Assembly (NCBI GenBank): GCA_903951425.1
Contig: CAJBBX010000048.1
Span: 1-45,454 of the forward strand
Direction of reading: 5' to 3'
Length of the DNA stretch: 45,454 nt
Source: an uncultured Chthonomonas sp.
Lineage (GTDB): Bacteria; Armatimonadota; Chthonomonadetes; Chthonomonadales; CAJBBX01
Positions 26,269 through 34,703 of the stretch are shown here, piece after piece. The first letter of the stretch is position 1, and each line of letters opens with the position of its first letter. Both the position numbers and the translations under genes were made by a program. The notes under the pieces are model-generated. The model did no database searches, was not told the DNA's origin, and saw only the letters and a program-made list of their open reading frames with translations.

Positions 26269-27390
26269 ATGATTATCGGCGTACCCAAAGAGATAAAGAC
26301 CGATGAGTACCGCGTAGCCCTGGTACCTGCCGGTGTCGAAGCGCTCGCCGAGCGGGGGCACAGGGTTCAGGTCGAGGCCGGCGCGGGCATCGGATCCGGG
26401 ATCTCCGACGACGACTACTCGGCCTCGGGCGCCACGGTCGTGGCGACGGCCGCCGAGGCCTTCGCCAGCGCCGACATCGTGATCAAGGTCAAGGAACCGC
26501 AGCCCGTGGAGTTCCCGCTGATCACGCCAGGACAGGTTGTGTTTACCTACTTCCACTTTGCAGCGTCGGAGGGGCTAACGGCCGGCATGGTGGCGTCAGG
26601 CGCCGTCTGCGTGGCTTACGAGACCATCGAGATGCCCGGCGGGCACCTTCCCTTGCTGACGCCCATGAGCGAGGTCGCCGGCCGAATGGCCATCCAGCAG
26701 GGCGCCAAGTTCCTTGAGCGGCCCATGGAGGGGCGCGGCATCCTGCTGAGCGGCGTCCCCGGCGTGCCGCCTGCCCGCGTGGTGATCCTGGGCGGCGGCA
26801 TCGTCGGCGCCAACGCGGCCAAGGTCGCAGCGGGCTTCGGGGCAGACGTCACCGTCATCGACGTGAACCTCGACCGGCTTCGCTATCTCGACGACACGAT
26901 GCCGGCCAACGTGAATACCCTCTACAGCAACCGCCTCAACATCCGGATGGCCCTGCGTGATGCAGACCTGCTGATCGGAGCGGTCCTGCGGCGCGGCGCC
27001 AAGGCGCCCCTGCTTGTCACCCGCGAGATGCTGGCAGGCATGAAGCCGCGTGCAGTGGTGGTTGACGTGGCAGTGGACCAGGGCGGCTGCCTCGAGACGA
27101 CGCATCCCACCACCCACTCGCACCCGACCTACATGGAGGAGGGCGTGGTCCACTACTGCGTGGCCAACATGCCCGGCGCGGTGGCGGGCACGTCGACCTA
27201 TGCTCTCACCAACGTGACCCTCCCCTACCTGTTGACGCTGGCCGAGAAGGGCTGGCGAGGAGCCATGCGGAGCAACACCGCGCTACGGAATGGCCTGAAT
27301 GTCGCGTTGGGCAAGGTCTGCTTCCCCGAAGTCGCGGAGCAGTTCGGGTACGCACTGACGGAGACCGAGGCGCTGCTGGCCGATGACTGA
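26269..27390 (+). CDS. ald: Alanine dehydrogenase
   Basis: Interconverts L-alanine and pyruvate plus ammonia with NAD(H). The 373-aa protein has the N-terminal [20 protein letters not shown], substrate lysine in VIKVKEPQ and catalytic histidine in TYFHFAAS. The NAD-binding [18 protein letters not shown] and the C-terminal [10 protein letters not shown] are also present. ATG 26269 has AAGGAG 7 nt upstream. It lies 32 bp after nadB and overlaps the ABC permease gene by 8 bp. An NADH-producing or NADH-consuming enzyme under Rex would make sense. Confidence 0.96.
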   Translation: MIIGVPKEIKTDEYRVALVPAGVEALAERGHRVQVEAGAGIGSGISDDDYSASGATVVATAAEAFASADIVIKVKEPQPVEFPLITPGQVVFTYFHFAASEGLTAGMVASGAVCVAYETIEMPGGHLPLLTPMSEVAGRMAIQQGAKFLERPMEGRGILLSGVPGVPPARVVILGGGIVGANAAKVAAGFGADVTVIDVNLDRLRYLDDTMPANVNTLYSNRLNIRMALRDADLLIGAVLRRGAKAPLLVTREMLAGMKPRAVVVDVAVDQGGCLETTHPTTHSHPTYMEEGVVHYCVANMPGAVAGTSTYALTNVTLPYLLTLAEKGWRGAMRSNTALRNGLNVALGKVCFPEVAEQFGYALTETEALLADD

Positions 27391-28411
27391 CGCTCAGTCG
27401 GGAGGATCGCGCTGGAACAGGGCCGTCACGGCGCTCGACGCCTACCGCGGTGTGGCGGCCTTCGTAGTTGTGTTCATTCTTGGCTGCTTCTTCACGCCCA
27501 GGGTACACGGCACCGGGTTGCCCATCTTCCTCTCGGTCCAGACCCAGGTCGACATCCTGTTCGAGTACTGCGAGTACGGCCTTCTGGCTACGGGCATGAC
27601 GCTCGTGGTGCTGACCGGAGGCATCGACCTATCCGTCAGCTCGGTGCTCGGCGTCTCGGCGACGCTCTTCGCGCTGCTCACGATCGGCTACGGCTGGGGC
27701 GCCCCCCAAGCCATCGCGGCCGTGACGGCTTGCGGCCTGCTGGCGGGTTCGATCAACGGCGTCCTGATCAGCCGCTTCCGAATGCAGCCGTTCGTGGCGA
27801 CACTGGCCATGATGACGGCAGCCCGCGGCCTGGCGAAGCTCGTGTCCGGCGGGACCAAGGTCCAGCCGGCCGCGCAGCCATGGTACAAGCTCACCGACAA
27901 CACGCCCGACTTCTTCACCTGGATGACGCAGGGCCTGCCGGGCATCGGGCTGCAACCGGCGACGTTGCTCTTTCTGGCGTGCATCCTGATCATGGCCCTG
28001 GTGGTGCGCCGAACGACCTACGGGCGGCACCTCTACGCAATCGGGGGCAATGAGGAGGCCGCGCGCCTGTCAGGCCTCCGCGTGGGCCGGGTGAAGGTGC
28101 TCACCTACGCGCTCTGCGCAGGATTCGCCGCACTGGCCGGTGTTGTGAACTGCTGCAGGCTCGACCTGGGCGATCCGGAGGCCGGCTTCACCTTTGAGCT
28201 GGACGCCATCGCTGCCACCGTTATTGGCGGTACGAGCCTGGCCGGCGGCAAGGGCGGCATGATGCTCACGCTTATCGGCGTCCTGATCGTGGCGTACATC
28301 AACAAAATCCTGAGCCTCAACGCGGTGCCAATCGCGCCGCGCATGATGATCCAGGCGGCAATCATCGTGGCCGCCGTCCTCATCCAGCGACAGAGAAAGG
28401 GACAAACATGA
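27383..28411 (+). CDS. Ribose-type sugar ABC transporter permease
   Basis: A 342-aa inner-membrane permease of the RbsC/BPD_transp_2 family with about eight to ten helices. Key patterns are LLATGMTLVVLTGGIDLSVS, FVATLAMMTAARGLA, YAIGGNEEAARLSG (the cytoplasmic loop that meets the ATPase) and VIGGTSLAGGKGG. It overlaps ald by 8 bp and the binding-protein gene by 4 bp. No RbsA-type ATPase gene lies nearby, so one encoded elsewhere must serve it. Substrate unknown. Confidence 0.93.
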   Translation: MTDAQSGGSRWNRAVTALDAYRGVAAFVVVFILGCFFTPRVHGTGLPIFLSVQTQVDILFEYCEYGLLATGMTLVVLTGGIDLSVSSVLGVSATLFALLTIGYGWGAPQAIAAVTACGLLAGSINGVLISRFRMQPFVATLAMMTAARGLAKLVSGGTKVQPAAQPWYKLTDNTPDFFTWMTQGLPGIGLQPATLLFLACILIMALVVRRTTYGRHLYAIGGNEEAARLSGLRVGRVKVLTYALCAGFAALAGVVNCCRLDLGDPEAGFTFELDAIAATVIGGTSLAGGKGGMMLTLIGVLIVAYINKILSLNAVPIAPRMMIQAAIIVAAVLIQRQRKGQT

Positions 28412-29364
28412 GAAGAGCCATTGCCGCAGTCGTTCTGGCCGCGGCGCTCCTGCCTGGTTGCAGCAGCCCCGCCAAGGACGGCGCCAAGGACGAAACCAAG
28501 GGCGAGGTCAAGAAGTACGTCATCGGCATGTCGCAGTGCAACCTGGGCGAGCCTTGGCGCCAGCAGATGAACAAGGACATCGAAGCCGCCGCCGCGAAGC
28601 ACCCGGAGATCGAGATGATCTTCCGGGATGCCCAGAACAAGAGCGAGACCCAGCAGAGCCAGATGCGCGAATTCGTGCAGCAGAAGGTCGACCTCATCAT
28701 CATCAGCCCCAAGGAGTCGCGCCCACTGGTGAAGCCGGTCTCCGACGCTATGGCAGCCGGCATCCCGGTCATTGTGCTCGACCGCAAGCTCGAGAGCGAC
28801 CACTTCACCTGCTTCATCGGCGCGGACAACGTTAAGATCGGGCGCGAGGCAGGCAAGGAGTTGGCCAAGCAGTTAGGAGGCAAGGGCTCGATCGTTGAGC
28901 TCAAGGGCCTGATGACCTCGATCCCCGGCCACGAGCGGCACAACGGCTTCATGGAGGGTATCAAGGGCACTCAGATCAAGACGATCTTCGAGGCCGACTG
29001 CGGCTGGCTTGAGCCCAACGCCCAGCGCGAGATGAAGTCCGCCCTGAGCCGCTTCGACCAAATCGATGCCGTCTACGGCCACAACGATCCGAGCGCCCAC
29101 GGCGCCTACATGGCCGCCAAGCAAGAGGGCAAGGGCCGCGAGAACACCATAAAGTTCGTGGGGATCGATGCCCTGCCCGAGGAGGGTGTGCGCTACGTCA
29201 AGAAGGGAATCCTGGCCCTGACGTTCCAGTACCCCACCGGCGGCGGCGAGGCGATCGACACCGCCCTGAAGATCCTCACGGGCGAGAAGGTGGAGAAGAC
29301 AATCACCCTGGGCACCAAAATGTTCAACAAGGAGAATGTCGAAGCCGGGGGCGTGGCGCTGTAA
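28408..29364 (+). CDS. Sugar ABC transporter substrate-binding lipoprotein
   Basis: A 318-aa periplasmic-binding-protein of the RbsB type (Peripla_BP_4), anchored as a lipoprotein by LLPGC at Cys18. A Lys/Asp/Glu-rich linker follows to about residue 33. The two-lobe fold shows YVIGMSQCNLGEPWRQQM, QKVDLIIISPKESRPL, VIVLDRKLESD, FIGADNVKIGREAG, and AVYGHNDPSAHGA. Pentose, hexose or inositol are typical ligands. It is the last gene of the rex-nadB-ald run. Confidence 0.93.
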   Translation: MRRAIAAVVLAAALLPGCSSPAKDGAKDETKGEVKKYVIGMSQCNLGEPWRQQMNKDIEAAAAKHPEIEMIFRDAQNKSETQQSQMREFVQQKVDLIIISPKESRPLVKPVSDAMAAGIPVIVLDRKLESDHFTCFIGADNVKIGREAGKELAKQLGGKGSIVELKGLMTSIPGHERHNGFMEGIKGTQIKTIFEADCGWLEPNAQREMKSALSRFDQIDAVYGHNDPSAHGAYMAAKQEGKGRENTIKFVGIDALPEEGVRYVKKGILALTFQYPTGGGEAIDTALKILTGEKVEKTITLGTKMFNKENVEAGGVAL

Positions 29365-29385
29365 GCCTGGCAGCTGCCACAAAAA

Positions 29386-29430
29386 GAAGCCCGGGCCGCA
29401 GATGCAAGTCCGCGGCCCGGGGTCGGCTTC
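29386..29430 (+). terminator. Strong stem-loop after the binding-protein gene
   Basis: A perfect 10-bp GC-rich stem (29390-29399 with 29412-29421, 12-nt loop) is extended by GAAGC...GCTTC arms. It begins 22 nt after the stop codon and follows an A-rich stretch. No T-run follows, so a bidirectional or Rho-assisted role is possible. It separates the transport genes from alr. Confidence 0.6.
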
Positions 29431-29557
29431 CCAACCTGTGTAGCAGAGCCCAAGCGAAGGGAGGCGACCAAGGGGTTTCCCCAATCGAGCTGCTGTAGGT
29501 AAAGACCCCCCGCAGGCGCATCGGTTACAGGGATGGCGCCGATTAGGACGTGTTCTC
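29431..29557 (+). other. Upstream region of alr with possible RNA structure
   Basis: This 127-bp stretch has short complementary arms (AGCAG near 29442 with CTGCT near 29492) around a GGGG-TTT-CCCC hairpin near 29472-29482. A run of six C near 29506 follows. No known riboswitch consensus was recognised, no clear promoter was found, and no ribosome site close to the alr ATG stands out. Confidence 0.3.
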
Positions 29558-30661
29558 ATGAAATCGAGGCGCATCTGGGCCCAAGTCGATCTGGCGGCCG
29601 TCGTCGGCAACGCACAGGCCGTAGCCGGCGTGGTGAGCCCCAGCCGCATCATGGCTGTAGTGAAGGCCGACGCCTATGGACACGGCATGGCGCCGGTTGC
29701 CCGAGCACTGTTGGGCGCCGGCATCGACAGCTTCGCCGTCGCGGGCATGGACGAGGCGTCGAGCCTGCGCGAGGCCATCGGTCCCAACGCCTCGATCACC
29801 CTCCTCTCCCCCCTGCCCCCAGGAGCTGAGGCCGACGCGGTCGCGGCGCGTATCGCGTGCCTCGTCTCCGAAGCTGACGCCATGGCTCGGCTCGCCGCCG
29901 CTGCCGAAGACGCAGGCAGTCCGGCGCACATCCATCTGGAGACCGACACAGGCATGGGGCGCACCGGCGCCGGCATGGAGGCCATCGCGGACCTGCTTCT
30001 GCAGGCGATCGGGTCGTCGTGGTTGCAGCTCGACGGCCTCTGCACACATCTGGCCGCAGCAGACACGGATCGTGACTTCACGCGACTGCAGTTGGATCGC
30101 TTCGCCCGGGCCGCGGCGCTGGCGCCGCCCGGCGTGGTCCGCCACTGCGCCGCCACCACGGGCATCCTAGGACATCCTGAGGCCCGGTACGACCTGGTGC
30201 GGCCGGGGATGCTCCTGTACGGTCTGCGCCCCAATATGGATGGCGCCCAGCCGGCGCTCCGCCCGGCGCTCGCCCTGCGCTGCTCGGTCGCGCTGGTACA
30301 GGAGATGCCCGAGGGTTGGACAGTAGGGTACGGCTGCACGGCACGGCTGGATCGCGCCTCCCGAGTGGCCGTGCTGACGGCGGGGTACGGCGACGGATAC
30401 CCTCGCGCGCTGTCGAACCGTGGCTCCGTCCTGGTTCGCGGCCGACGCTGCCCGATCCTTGGAACCGTCTGCATGGACCTGACCATGGTAGACGTGACCG
30501 ATGTGCCTGAGGTGCGCTCGGGCGACACTGCCACCCTGATCGGCAGCGACGGCGAGGAGCGCATCACAGTGGAGGAGATCGCCCGGACGATCGGTACCAC
30601 CGAGCACGAGATCACCACACGCATCATGCCGCGTGTGCCGCGAGACTACGGCGGCGCCTGA
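29558..30661 (+). CDS. alr: Alanine racemase
   Basis: PLP enzyme making D-alanine for peptidoglycan. The 367-aa protein has Lys36 in AVVKADAYGHG as the PLP lysine. HLETDTGMGRTG, RPGMLLYG and the second-domain catalytic tyrosine in TVGYGCTARLDR are present. The C-terminal beta domain has GRRCPILGTVCMDLTMVDVT, a family hallmark. It is near alanine dehydrogenase, and the pair would set L- and D-alanine pools. It is followed after 133 bp by mreB. Confidence 0.95.
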   Translation: MKSRRIWAQVDLAAVVGNAQAVAGVVSPSRIMAVVKADAYGHGMAPVARALLGAGIDSFAVAGMDEASSLREAIGPNASITLLSPLPPGAEADAVAARIACLVSEADAMARLAAAAEDAGSPAHIHLETDTGMGRTGAGMEAIADLLLQAIGSSWLQLDGLCTHLAAADTDRDFTRLQLDRFARAAALAPPGVVRHCAATTGILGHPEARYDLVRPGMLLYGLRPNMDGAQPALRPALALRCSVALVQEMPEGWTVGYGCTARLDRASRVAVLTAGYGDGYPRALSNRGSVLVRGRRCPILGTVCMDLTMVDVTDVPEVRSGDTATLIGSDGEERITVEEIARTIGTTEHEITTRIMPRVPRDYGGA

Positions 30662-30700
30662 GCCCAGCCCGAGCCTGGGCCATGGGCCCGGTGCTATACT
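30662..30700 (+). promoter_or_regulatory. alr end hairpin and -10-like box ahead of mreB
   Basis: A 6-bp stem (30662-30667 with 30675-30680) follows the alr stop at once. TATACT at 30695-30700 could be the -10 box of a mreB promoter, but no convincing -35 box lies 16-18 bp upstream. The leader would be about 85 nt. Confidence 0.3.
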
Positions 30701-30794
30701 ATACGGTGCGTCCTCCCGCCAGGGGTGGGCGCTATGTGTATTGCTACCGCCACCTGAGGGCGCTTAGCCTGGCGCTCGGGAGCCTCTACTCCGA

Positions 30795-31835
30795 ATGAAT
30801 ATCATCCGCGGCCTGCTGGGCCGGTTCTCACGAGACATGGGGATCGACCTAGGCACCGCCAACACGTTGGTCCATGTACGCGGCCGCGGCATCATGCTCC
30901 GCGAGCCCTCCGTGGTGGCGATCGACCGCGACACGAAGAAGGTCCTGGCGGTAGGCGAGGGCGCCAAGCGCATGCTGGGCCGCACGCCCGGCAGCATCGT
31001 CGCCTTGCGGCCACTGAAGGATGGCGTCATCGCCGACTTCGAGCAGACGGAGAAGATGCTCCGGTACTTCATCGACAAGGTGACCCGGCGCTCCCTCCTC
31101 TCGGCCCCGCGCGTGGTCGTTGGAATTCCCTCGGGCGTCACCGAGGTCGAGCGCCGCGCCGTGTTGGACGCGACCCGCAAGGCTGGCGCTAAAGAGGCCT
31201 ACGTCATCGAGGAGCCGATGGCCGCGGCCATCGGCGCCGGTTTGCCCATCGTGGAGCCCACCGGCTCGATGATTGTCGACATCGGTGGCGGAACGACCGA
31301 GGTGGCCGTCATATCACTGGGCGGCATCGTGACCAGCCGATCGATCCGCATCGCCGGCGACGAGTTGGACGAGGCCATCGTCGCCTACGTTCGGCGGACC
31401 TACAACCTCTACATCGGCGACAGGATGGCGGAAGACGCCAAGTTCGCTGTGGGCTCGGCCTTCCCCAGCGACGAGCAGCGCACCATGGACGTGCGCGGAC
31501 GCGACCTGCTGAGCGGATTACCCCGAAGCGCGACGATCACGCTTGACGAGACGCGTGACGCCATCCAGGAGCCCCTGAACGCCATCGTCGAGGCCGTGAA
31601 GGTGACGCTGGAGACCTGCCCGCCCGAACTGGCCGCGGACATCATGGAGCGCGGCATCGTGCTGGCTGGCGGCGGCGCGCTGTTGCATGGCCTGGACCGC
31701 CTGATCTCCCGAGAGACATCCATGCCGGTCCATATTGCCGAAGACCCGCTCTCCTGCGTCGTCATCGGCACAGGGCGCGTACTGGAGAGCATCGAGACCA
31801 GCCCCGAGCTGCGCAAGGTGCTTCGCAGCGGATAG
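30795..31835 (+). CDS. mreB: Rod shape-determining protein MreB
   Basis: Actin-like filament protein that guides side-wall growth. The 346-aa protein shows phosphate-1 [26 protein letters not shown], phosphate-2 [16 protein letters not shown] and the adenosine motif [15 protein letters not shown]. The hydrophobic N-terminus ([11 protein letters not shown]) can act as a membrane anchor. It heads mreB-mreC-mreD, implying a rod-shaped or elongated cell. The ribosome site (GGGAG, about 11 nt upstream) is distant. Confidence 0.97.
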   Translation: MNIIRGLLGRFSRDMGIDLGTANTLVHVRGRGIMLREPSVVAIDRDTKKVLAVGEGAKRMLGRTPGSIVALRPLKDGVIADFEQTEKMLRYFIDKVTRRSLLSAPRVVVGIPSGVTEVERRAVLDATRKAGAKEAYVIEEPMAAAIGAGLPIVEPTGSMIVDIGGGTTEVAVISLGGIVTSRSIRIAGDELDEAIVAYVRRTYNLYIGDRMAEDAKFAVGSAFPSDEQRTMDVRGRDLLSGLPRSATITLDETRDAIQEPLNAIVEAVKVTLETCPPELAADIMERGIVLAGGGALLHGLDRLISRETSMPVHIAEDPLSCVVIGTGRVLESIETSPELRKVLRSG

Positions 31836-31901
31836 CGCCATTTCCACCAGGCCTGCACGCAGGCGCACGGCGCGAGGTGCGCCCAGGAGCGGCGTTAAGC
31901 C

Positions 31902-32738
31902 ATGCTGCTGACCGACAACCATAGGCCCCGCAATCGGTACCTCGGCGTGGTCATCTGCGTTGTGATCGGCATAGCCATGGGCATATGGTACGGCGCGGCG
32001 CGCTCAACCGGACGAAGCTCGCCGCCAGCGGCAGCCGTGCGGTCTGCAACGCAACCCGTGGTGACCGGCGTCCGGTCTGTCGGCACATGGATGCGTCGGC
32101 AGACCAGCTGGGTGGTCCGAGCCCGGCAGCTTGAGGCCGAGAATCAGCAGCTGCGTGCCAAGCTGGGCAGGCTGGAGGGCGAGATCGCCGGCCTCCGCGA
32201 GGCTGACGCCACTGCGGCTCGGCTCCGCAGCCAGATCGGCTTCGCCCTGACGTCCACTCCGCGGCGCCTGGCGGCCGACGTCATCGCCCTGCGCCCGAGC
32301 CCCTACTGCGACTCGGTGACCCTCAACCGCGGCTCCGCTGACGGTGTCCGCAGCGGCCTGGTCGTTTGTGCCCCACAAGGCGTCCTGGGGCGTGTGTTCG
32401 AGGTGGCACCGCACACCTGCGGCGTGCTGCTGCTGACCGATACCCGTTGCGCCATCGGCTCCGTCATCCAGCGCGCTGCATCACGCGTGACAGGCGTATG
32501 CCGTGGCACGGGCGGCCAGGCCCTGAGCATGGTCTATGTGGCGCACGGCGCCGATGTCCGCGTTGGCGACACAGTGGTCTCCTCAGGCATGGGTGAGGCC
32601 ATGGGCATCTTCCCGAAGGGGTTGCCGATCGGCCGGGTGACACGCGTGGGCGATGACCTCAGCGGGGCGGCCATGGTGATCGATGTAACCCCGGCGGCCG
32701 GTTACGATCGCATCGAGGAAGCGTACATCCTGCAGTGA
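31902..32738 (+). CDS. mreC: Rod shape-determining protein MreC
   Basis: Bitopic inner-membrane protein whose periplasmic part activates the elongasome. The 278-aa protein has one N-terminal helix (about 13-31), a coiled coil (about 75-105: ARQLEAENQQLRAKLGRLEG), then the two beta-barrel MreC core with SVTLNRGSADGVRSGLVV, GVLGRVFEV and a late GMGEAMGIFPKGLPIGRV. It lies 66 bp after mreB and overlaps mreD by 4 bp. Confidence 0.93.
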   Translation: MLLTDNHRPRNRYLGVVICVVIGIAMGIWYGAARSTGRSSPPAAAVRSATQPVVTGVRSVGTWMRRQTSWVVRARQLEAENQQLRAKLGRLEGEIAGLREADATAARLRSQIGFALTSTPRRLAADVIALRPSPYCDSVTLNRGSADGVRSGLVVCAPQGVLGRVFEVAPHTCGVLLLTDTRCAIGSVIQRAASRVTGVCRGTGGQALSMVYVAHGADVRVGDTVVSSGMGEAMGIFPKGLPIGRVTRVGDDLSGAAMVIDVTPAAGYDRIEEAYILQ

Positions 32739-33235
32739 AGGCCCGCACCACTCGCATCTGGGCCACGCTGGCCGTCTTCGGCGGGTTCATCGTCGACATG
32801 GCCTACGGCCACGCCCTTAACCTCGGGCCGATTCGAGCCGACCTGGGTTTCGTCTGCCTGATGGTTGCCGGCCTCTTTGTTGGCGCAAGCACCGGAGCAG
32901 TGCTGGGCCTCGCCCTGGGGATCCTGCAGGCGTCCTACGGCTCGGTCTACGCAGGCAGTGTCATGGTCAGCCGCACCTCGGTCGGCTGGGGCGTGGGTGT
33001 GCTGGAGGAGCATCTGTTCCGCGACAGCGCCTACGTCGCGGTGGCGCTCACCTTCGCAGGCACGCTGTTCTGTGAGCTGACCTTCTACGCCTGCGCCCCG
33101 CAGGCCGACGTTCGGGCCTTTGCCATCGCTTCGCTCCGAACGGCCTGCGGGAATGGGCTCCTCGCGCTACCCGTCTACCTCGCGCTACGCCGCGTCATGG
33201 CGCGAAACACCGACGAAGTCGACTACTCGAGATAG
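32735..33235 (+). CDS. mreD: Rod shape-determining protein MreD
   Basis: A 166-aa polytopic membrane protein with about five helices and the family pattern in which a short first helix is followed by PIRADLGFVCLMVAGLFVG and then a GLALGILQ helix. The start is GTG overlapping the mreC stop (GTGA). Sequence conservation of MreD is low, so the call rests on position and topology. Genes for PBP2 and RodA do not follow; instead the 3' end overlaps the convergent SIS gene by 13 bp. Confidence 0.82.
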   Translation: MKARTTRIWATLAVFGGFIVDMAYGHALNLGPIRADLGFVCLMVAGLFVGASTGAVLGLALGILQASYGSVYAGSVMVSRTSVGWGVGVLEEHLFRDSAYVAVALTFAGTLFCELTFYACAPQADVRAFAIASLRTACGNGLLALPVYLALRRVMARNTDEVDYSR

Positions 33236-33960
33236 TGGATCCGATCGCGGTATCGGGCCAGAAGCTCAGCGTTGTGTTCGTCGCCGCCGTCCAGGTTGGC
33301 GCTCATGTAGACCGGCGGCACGACCCCCTGCTGAAGCAACTTGGCCACCACCTCCGCCACCAGCGCGTTCACAAGGGCGCATCCGGTGACGCTGGAGAGT
33401 GGCCCAACACGCTGGCTGAGACCGGATAGCTCCACGGCGGCATCGCCGTAGGGCGCCCCGTTATCGAGGACCAACGTACACAGCTCCGGCATCTTGCAGC
33501 CCGACGGGTGGCGGCTGGTGACGCCGGAGCTGTACGCCAGCGACGTGATGCCGATGACGCTGACGCCCTTCGCTCGCGCGGCGAGGGCCATGTCGATGGC
33601 CACGGCGTTGCGCCCTGACGTAGACGCCAGCAGCAGCACGTCGCCTGCGCGGGCCGAGACCGAGCCGAAGAGGGCCTCGCCCAGCCCGACAACGCGCTCC
33701 AACTGCGACGTGAGGGGCATGGGCCGCACGAGGATGTTCATGCCGTGCGGGTAGATGGGGTTCACAAGCATGAGGCCGCCCGTGCGGTAGACCAGCTCCT
33801 CGGTCAGCATGAACGAGTGGCTGGCGCCGAACGACCAGAGGGCGTTGCCACCAACGATGCACTCCACGAGCAAGCCCGCGGCGGCCGCGATGGCCTCGGA
33901 CTGTGCGGCCACGCGGTCCAGTGCGGCATGGGCCTCGGCGAAGTAGGTGGCGGCTCCCAT
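33223..33960 (-). CDS. SIS-domain (phosphosugar-binding) protein, copy 1
   Basis: A 245-aa sugar-isomerase-fold protein resembling the UPF0309/SIS_2 group. Features are a helical N-terminus, ALWSFGASHSFMLTEEL, the nucleotide or phosphosugar loop LLASTSGRNAVAIDMALAA, then GVSVIGITSLAYSSG, SRHPSGCK and LDNGAPYGDAA. It is the last gene of the DegT-glycyl radical enzyme operon, 2 bp after its paralogue. The two share SGRN, TSL-Y, HPSG-K and DNGAPxGDAA. It probably binds or isomerises a phosphorylated sugar made by the neighbouring kinase (inference). Confidence 0.85.
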   Translation of the reverse strand: MGAATYFAEAHAALDRVAAQSEAIAAAAGLLVECIVGGNALWSFGASHSFMLTEELVYRTGGLMLVNPIYPHGMNILVRPMPLTSQLERVVGLGEALFGSVSARAGDVLLLASTSGRNAVAIDMALAARAKGVSVIGITSLAYSSGVTSRHPSGCKMPELCTLVLDNGAPYGDAAVELSGLSQRVGPLSSVTGCALVNALVAEVVAKLLQQGVVPPVYMSANLDGGDEHNAELLARYRDRIHYLE

Positions 33961-33962
33961 GG

Positions 33963-34703
33963 TCAGTACCCTCGCTCCTGGTAGCGCGCCCGGGCCGTAT
34001 GGTAGTAGTCCATGCCGCCGGGCCGGTTAACGCTCATGTAGACGGTGGGAGCGTCGCCCTCTCCCGCCATGGTCTCGATCACACGCTCCCAGATGAGCCA
34101 GCCGCCAATGTCCATGGAGACGCCGGAGACCGGCAGAACATCGATATCGACGCCCGGAATGCTGCAGGCTGCGTCGCCCAACGGTGCGCCGTTGTCGATC
34201 ACCACGTCGGCCACGTCGCGTAGCTTCTTGCCCGATGGGTGCAGCGACTCGACCTGCTCCGTGTAGACCAGCGACGTGAAGGCCACTACCTTGATGCCGC
34301 TAGCACGCGCGGCCTCGGACATCTCGATGGGCCGCACATTGCGCCCCGAGACGGAACCCACGAGCAGCACATCGCCGGGGCGCATGGCGCTGGTGCGCAC
34401 GGCCAGCCTGATGGCCTCGATCTCGCGATCCACGGCCTCGGCGGCGGGTCGGCCGGCCAGGCACTCGGGCACCGTATCGCTGACGCTGAACGAGAACGAA
34501 AACGGCTGCACCGCCGCGAGTCCACCGGCGCGGTTCAGGAAGTCACCCTGGGTCCCGTGGCCGATCTCGGCGCAGAACACCGCGCCACGATTGCGTAGCG
34601 CTTGGACAATCAGACCGGCGGCGGCGTCAATAGCCGGCCCCTGCGTGGCCTCGTAGTGCTCCAGAATGCGCCGTACGGCGCCTGCATAGCGGTATTCGGT
34701 CAC
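33963..34703 (-). CDS. SIS-domain (phosphosugar-binding) protein, copy 2
   Basis: A 246-aa paralogue of the next gene. GTG 34703 is chosen because it overlaps the kinase stop (GTGA) and has GGAGGAG 7 nt upstream; the frame is open further but covers the kinase gene. Motifs are AVFCAEIGHGTQGDF, LLVGSVSGRNVRPIEMSEAAR, VVAFTSLVYTEQVESLHPSGKK and VIDNGAPLGDAA. The first substrate-facing segment differs from copy 1 (GHGTQGDFLNRAGG versus GASHSFMLTEELVYRTGG), so the pair may form a heteromer or handle two successive compounds. Confidence 0.85.
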   Translation of the reverse strand: MTEYRYAGAVRRILEHYEATQGPAIDAAAGLIVQALRNRGAVFCAEIGHGTQGDFLNRAGGLAAVQPFSFSFSVSDTVPECLAGRPAAEAVDREIEAIRLAVRTSAMRPGDVLLVGSVSGRNVRPIEMSEAARASGIKVVAFTSLVYTEQVESLHPSGKKLRDVADVVIDNGAPLGDAACSIPGVDIDVLPVSGVSMDIGGWLIWERVIETMAGEGDAPTVYMSVNRPGGMDYYHTARARYQERGY

